Source: Bradysia coprophila (lineage: Eukaryota; Arthropoda; Insecta; Diptera; Sciaridae). Taken from it: 64,000 bases of DNA. This document shows, piece by piece, positions 59,012 through 64,000 of this stretch; within the stretch, counting starts at the first letter, position 1; each line of letters begins with the position of its first letter. Where the stretch lies: assembly GCF_014529535.1 (NCBI RefSeq), contig NW_023503972.1:6076001-6140000 (forward strand). The letters are read 5' to 3'. The translations under genes and the position numbers were made by a program. Below the pieces are notes generated by a model. The model was given only the letters and a program-made list of their open reading frames with translations. It was not told where the DNA came from and searched no databases.

Positions 59012-60800
59012 CAGTGATTTCAACCATACATTTTCCTATAAAAAAGAAACACCAGCCACATCAATAACAGATGACTAACACTTTCTAAGAGAGAAACGAC
59101 CTCATATTTGGGCTAGCTGGGCAATGCCAATTTGTCTACATAGATTTGCAAAAGATGATGATCACCTTTTACTTTCTAGCCGGTGTAAATGTTCTCGTCG
59201 AAAAAGGTATCATTACATGTTGCGAATCAATATCCATTGTATCAATACACAGCAAAATCCATGTTCATCGAATTACTAATTAAAACGATGATTTGGAAGA
59301 ATTTTTAATTTTTTAAAATTTTAAATAATTACATTTAAGTATACCACATGCAATATAAATATTGGATCCGAATTAGCATCAGCGAAATAATAAATATTGA
59401 ATATACAGAGCCGACCTGCATGACTGGAATTACCATGTATATACGATACGTATACTCTCGAACGTACAGTAATAATAATAAGGAATGAGAATCTCATGTA
59501 TCGACGGAATATGCAAAAAAAATATATTGAAGCGAATGATATAATCAACATCGAATAAATATGAAGAACAAAAAAAAATTGAATCAAAATTGACCACAGT
59601 CCCTGTGAAAGTGTATTCAATATTTTTGTGGCCGCGTACATAAAATATAAACAAAACATACAAAATAAAGTGTCCGATATACACAACACACCGCAATATA
59701 ATACTGTACTCATACAGATCGTCCAAATATGCAAACGAGAAACGAGAAGAAAAACTTTTACCTCACCTGTACACAGCCATAAGATTTTTACCTTTTAATC
59801 TTCTTTTCGCTTTGTCGGTAGCTGTTAAACATACAACAGGTTAGTCAGTGTACAATAACTGAACGGAACGCACGCGCTTGTATATGAGAGAATTAAATAT
59901 TAATCCAAAACATTTTTATTTCGTTTTGAAAACGCGCACCGCTTGTATAACACTTCGATGTTTGCCGAAAATTTTTATTTTTTGAAATATTTAATTTTGA
60001 AAGAAAAGTAAATTTATTGAAGCATATTTTATGGCTGTTTGTGTAATGTCCTAACACACAGACCTGTAATTAAAAAAAAAAAAATAATAATTTTTTTGAT
60101 CAAAACCTAAATTCGAAGACAATTTTCCAAAATTTTGTAATCATTATTCGATCCAAGTTTTGTGCATTTTATCTACGGTGAACATATATCGTCGTTAACC
60201 GGCCGTGTACGTACATATATGTGCTGTTTCCTAATGTCTTTTTTTTGCCATTACTTTTGTGTGTTGTGAGTGTCTATGACCGAGAGTTAATGTAACACTG
60301 CAAATAAATTAGCAGTTTATGGTGATTTTATACTCATTTAGTGTGATTGTGCCACTTTAAATGTATGTTTTCGTCTATATTACCTTCGCCGTGCGCAAAA
60401 TTTAATTTTGTGTATTCCTATTCCGAGTGAGATTTTGCTCGTTGCAGAAAAAAGATTTAAAAAAAAAATAGCAACCAACAGCACCAGAGGTAGAAGAACG
60501 ATTTGATCGAATAAGCAAAAATTGACTAATGTGTTGTGAAAGTATTTATGTCCAATGTAATTCGGCATTCAAATATTGAAAAAAGAAAGAAAGAAAAATC
60601 CAATCATTACATAGACTGACCACCGGAAATAATTTCGAATATTGCGATTAAATCAATAGACGAAAGTTTAATGAATTTATAACTGTGAGGGACATTATAG
60701 ACACACACCGACATTGGGCCGGCAAATTATCCACAGAAAAAAAAACATTTTTTTTTGGTTACTCAATTGAAAAGTTACATTAATTGCACACACACCAAAT
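59012..60800 (+). other. Intergenic and likely 5' region of the next gene
   Basis: AT-rich. The last several hundred bases precede the start codon at 60801 and probably include its 5' UTR or promoter. No core promoter element could be fixed. Frames at 59321-59734 (minus) are rich in Tyr, Phe and Ile and were not accepted. Confidence 0.35.
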
Positions 60801-61489
60801 ATGGACAGTGTTGATGTGAAAATGGACTTCAAAAACAAACCCGTCCTCAGTCCAACCCGTTCATTGGACGAAGGTTTCGAAAGTGATCCCGATCGCATAT
60901 CAACCGATTCCGAGCAACCGATTGCAACGCCATCCTTTGACATTCTACAGACGACCGATCGGAACGGTGTACAGCACACGCAAATTGCACGTCGCGGCAC
61001 AATGGATTACGGCACGACTGGATCGGTTCAAGACGAAATTGAATCGGAAATACGATCCAAGTCAGATGCGGCTGTGATCATACCGCGTGCCAACTCAATC
61101 CAACCGATGTCCCGGCAACGACGAATCAAGACCAAAGCACCGTTACCGCCACATTTTCCCGCAAACAGTCGGACACTCGAATCCATTCGCCATCCGGAAC
61201 CAATGAAACCGTCAGTGGCACCGTTTCGTAACGATGTGACTAGTGGGAATTTTATTCGATATACGGTGCATCCGAAACCTAAGAACTTAGCGACAACGTC
61301 CAGCGTGAAGTTGGCGAATCAGCAAGCCATTGTACCGCAAGCCAGTAGTCTGTACACATTTTATCCAGCCGAAGGTTCAATTAGTCTTTATTCGACAAAT
61401 AACGGATTAGCATACAAGTCATCGCATATGAATGTTCAAACACAAGCTCCTATATGCTGGACACAGACCGTTCCACGGCAAGCGAGAAG
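60801..61489 (+). CDS. First coding exon of an unrecognised disordered protein
   Basis: A 230-codon open frame with balanced composition and clearly higher GC than its surroundings starts at ATG 60801, the first ATG after an A-rich leader. It ends at AAG|GTAATT, a good splice donor (GT at 61490), so the frame probably continues in an exon beyond the window; without splicing a TAA follows at 61491. The product looks intrinsically disordered: an acidic, serine-rich start (SPTRSLDEGFESDPDRISTD), a basic and proline-rich middle (RQRRIKTKAPLPPHFP) that could be an SH3 ligand, and a final WTQTVPRQARR. There are no membrane segments or catalytic motifs. I do not recognise the family. Confidence 0.75.
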
Positions 61490-61874
61490 GTAATTGCAAA
61501 ATATTATCTCTTTTATGAAATAGATTTTGATTAGTTTTTTACGTGTAATTTCACTTATTTCATTTATTTGAATCGAAGACTAAGCTGTTTCTAAACAGCC
61601 AATTATTTTCGCTCAGAAATTACAAAATCTTTTACTTCATTTGTTTGGAATTAAATAAGTTTTGCCATCAGAGAACTGTCTTGAAAAATCGGTTCGTCAA
61701 ATGTTTCTTCAAATTTCTTCTAATTCCAAAAAAAAAAAGAAGATTTCTCTAAGTTCACCTTCCGCCTTTATTTGACACACATCATGTCGCATCAGTCACG
61801 CAAGAGATCTTGATTTGCTTAGTCAATTTTTCCTTAAATTTATGCATTGATTGCTAGTATTGTCTCCCGACTTC

Positions 61875-61968
61875 TACCGTAATTTGCATATGAAACTTAG
61901 CAACAGATTTTAACAGAAGAATTCTTTTGTTTAAATTTGTCGCTAAGTTTTTTATGCAAATTATGGCA
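61875..61968. repeat. Hairpin element, TACCGTAATTTGCATA family, copy 2
   Basis: TACCGTAATTTGCATATGAA and ACTTAGC at the left pair with GCTAAGTTTTTTATGCAAAT and TATGGCA at the right. The same design is at 53182-53270. Confidence 0.7.
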
Positions 61969-63371
61969 GCCCTAAAATGTTTTAATGACAATAATGGACT
62001 GTGCAGCGAGAAGGGACAAACAGAACGTTGAGTTAACGATATTTAATATTGACAATTTGCAACGAATGAAGCGACACTTAGCGGAAATAAATCGAACATA
62101 CTTTTGTCCGTTTTTTTTATATTTTTCCATCATATTAAAAAGTAGTGTCGTCTGTTGAATGTGAAAATCGTGAATTAGTGAGCGTTGAAGTGAGCCACAC
62201 TACAATACGTTGAAGTTTGTTGCTCGACTTAAGTTCTTGCATCCTATTTTCTTCTACAAGACATGACCTTTTTCTATAAATTTACGAGACGTTTTATGAT
62301 GAAAACAGTGGTTTTTAACAGTGTTCTACATGAAGGTGGATCATTATATGAATTTGAATTGATTTTTTTTTAAATGTTGTTGTCCTGAATTCTCCAAAAC
62401 TTCAAAATGATCCGTCACTGGAGAAAAATTTGATATCGGTCTGAACCGTAAGTGCTTGACCCCGTGAACTTACTAATCGAACTTTTTTGAAGAAGATTTT
62501 TTTTGGGGAGATGAAGAGTATCAAACCAAACATACACATTCCAAAAGTCTCTATCTGTGAGTCTAGTAGCATCAAAGGTGCAGATACAGAAAATTCAAAA
62601 ATGTTCAGACCAAATAAATCTTTGCTCAGCTGATTTGAAAAGCTCAGTCGGAAAAATGAACTCTTGCAACTTTTGCAATAATCGACCCGCCCAGTTCTAC
62701 ACCCCGTTCAATAGTGCATTTTGTATGATTTTAACTTTCGTGTAATTTTGACGACTTTTTTCTACTAATTTGTTTCTTGACTAAATGTTGTCACGTAAAT
62801 TAATATCCCAACGTCAGAAGAAATTTCCATAAAAAGCAAACCATAATGTTGTCGTTACATACATACGTTCACTCGTATAATTAATTAATTTAGCAAACGT
62901 ATTATACTGGAAAAGTGTACACAATTCCGATTTTGTACACACACATTTTCTCTTTATGGCTTTTTTCCATTGTTTATCGCGTTCGGGAAATTATTTACAG
63001 AAAAAAAAAATTATTTTTCAATGAAACTCTCCCATATCACATGCACATTACAGTCGGTCGTATCGGATGGGTTTGAATTTCAAAAATTGCATTTATAATG
63101 AAATTCATAATCATCATCATTAATAATCATTTAAAAAAAAAAATTAAAGAAAAAAAAATTCCGACATTAAACGTTCATATGATGGTAAAAATAGTAATTC
63201 GTTTGTACAATTAATGCACACACGTTTACAAGACATATTGGTGTTATAATCTAATCGAATGAAAGTAGTGAATAAATTAATTGTAAACCGGCCTGAACTC
63301 TGGGAGAATGTTGTTGTATTATCGCAATTGCGATGATTTATAAATAATAAATTCATGTGAGATAGGATAGT

Positions 63372-63396
63372 GAGTGAGAGGGAGAGAGAGAGAAAA
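63372..63396. repeat. (GA)n microsatellite
   Basis: GAGTGAGAGGGAGAGAGAGA is a short purine-rich simple repeat. Confidence 0.8.
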
Positions 63397-64000
63397 GTTC
63401 ATCGACAATCCAAAAAATGAATGTCTGATGATCCCCATATACAGCCAGAGCCAGCCACAGACAGTATTATACAAAATAAAAATTAAATCATAATAATAAT
63501 TGGCAAACGACGAGGCACATTATTAAAATGTTATTTATTCAGTAAAAGCGTTTTCTTATATAAACTAGGCCCTTGGCGATAATTTTAACTTGTCTGCAAC
63601 TATCGTTTTCCACACACAATTTTAATAATAGACTTGCCACTCGTTTTACCACTCCAGACGACAATTTGAACAACACCAGCAACAACAAAAGTCGTGATAA
63701 AGTGTGAAAATAAATACATTTTACGAGCTAACATTTAATGTATATTGCGCTGCACACATATTCTTCTTCACTTTTTTTTTTGTCTATTTGCATGCATTTT
63801 AGTGAGTCGTTTTCTTTTTTGATAAGATGCAAACTGAAGGGCTTGTGTTCATGTTTACACTTTCATCTCCGAAAGTTTTTCGGATGATTATCGCAAATAT
63901 GGAAAAAAACAAAAGTCACTAGGTCGTGACAACAAAACAAACAAAAATTTAGACGAACCCTTCGGCCTTATAACCAATTAATGTCTAATGATACAGTCAG

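Larger units (their letters stand above)
61490..64000 (+). other. Probable intron and intergenic DNA
   Basis: No further exon of the gene at 60801 was found. A copy of the motif AAATCTTTTACTTCATTTGT is at 61625, and poly-A/poly-T tracts are frequent from 62.4 kb onward. If the donor at 61490 is used, this is the beginning of a large intron. Confidence 0.4.

Noticed and set aside
59321..59734. 137-codon minus-strand frame
   Set aside because: Rich in Tyr, Phe, Ile and Met, with a second overlapping frame of similar kind; typical of AT-rich DNA.

Overview
The window is eukaryotic, AT-rich and gene-poor, with spliced genes and GT..AG introns. The strongest clue to the organism is a complete insect odorant receptor gene, accompanied by an insect DM4/DM12-family secreted protein. 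A dipteran is likely; a lower fly such as a fungus gnat is an inference from the receptor's style and has not been tested. No prokaryotic genes, CRISPR arrays, rRNA or intact tRNA genes were seen.

Layout. 1-19.9 kb: no convincing protein gene, but many short palindromic elements (MITE-like), a tRNA-derived SINE (minus, about 9.0-9.4 kb) and a 20-bp minisatellite (11.6-12.1 kb) embedded in a field of older, diverged units. 20.2-23.2 kb: a four-exon odorant receptor gene (+) followed by a broken tandem copy. 24.1-26.2 kb: a four-exon DM4/DM12 gene (-), with a 1.2 kb intron that carries repeats. 26.2-37.2 kb: no firm gene; one candidate exon near 29.5 kb, a foldback element at 31.7-32.2 kb and a hAT-type MITE with an 8-bp target duplication at 34.2 kb. 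37.2-45.9 kb: a three-exon PTB-domain adaptor gene (-), whose large second intron holds a palindrome of about 1.08 kb. 46-60 kb: two decayed LINE fragments and many more palindromic elements. 60.8-61.5 kb: a GC-richer coding exon (+) of an unrecognised disordered protein, probably the first exon of a gene running out of the window.

The genes do not form a pathway. Odorant receptor: chemosensory membrane protein. DM4/DM12: secreted protein of unknown role. PTB protein: probable cytoplasmic signalling adaptor. The most unusual aspect of the window is its population of hairpin DNA elements. Many have unrelated stems yet carry the same kind of apex, a C-GAA-G mini-hairpin, and two large foldbacks share about 40 bp of terminus while the rest of their arms differ.

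Limits: everything was read by eye. Splice sites were chosen by frame, GT/AG and family resemblance. Repeat boundaries are approximate unless a target duplication is stated.
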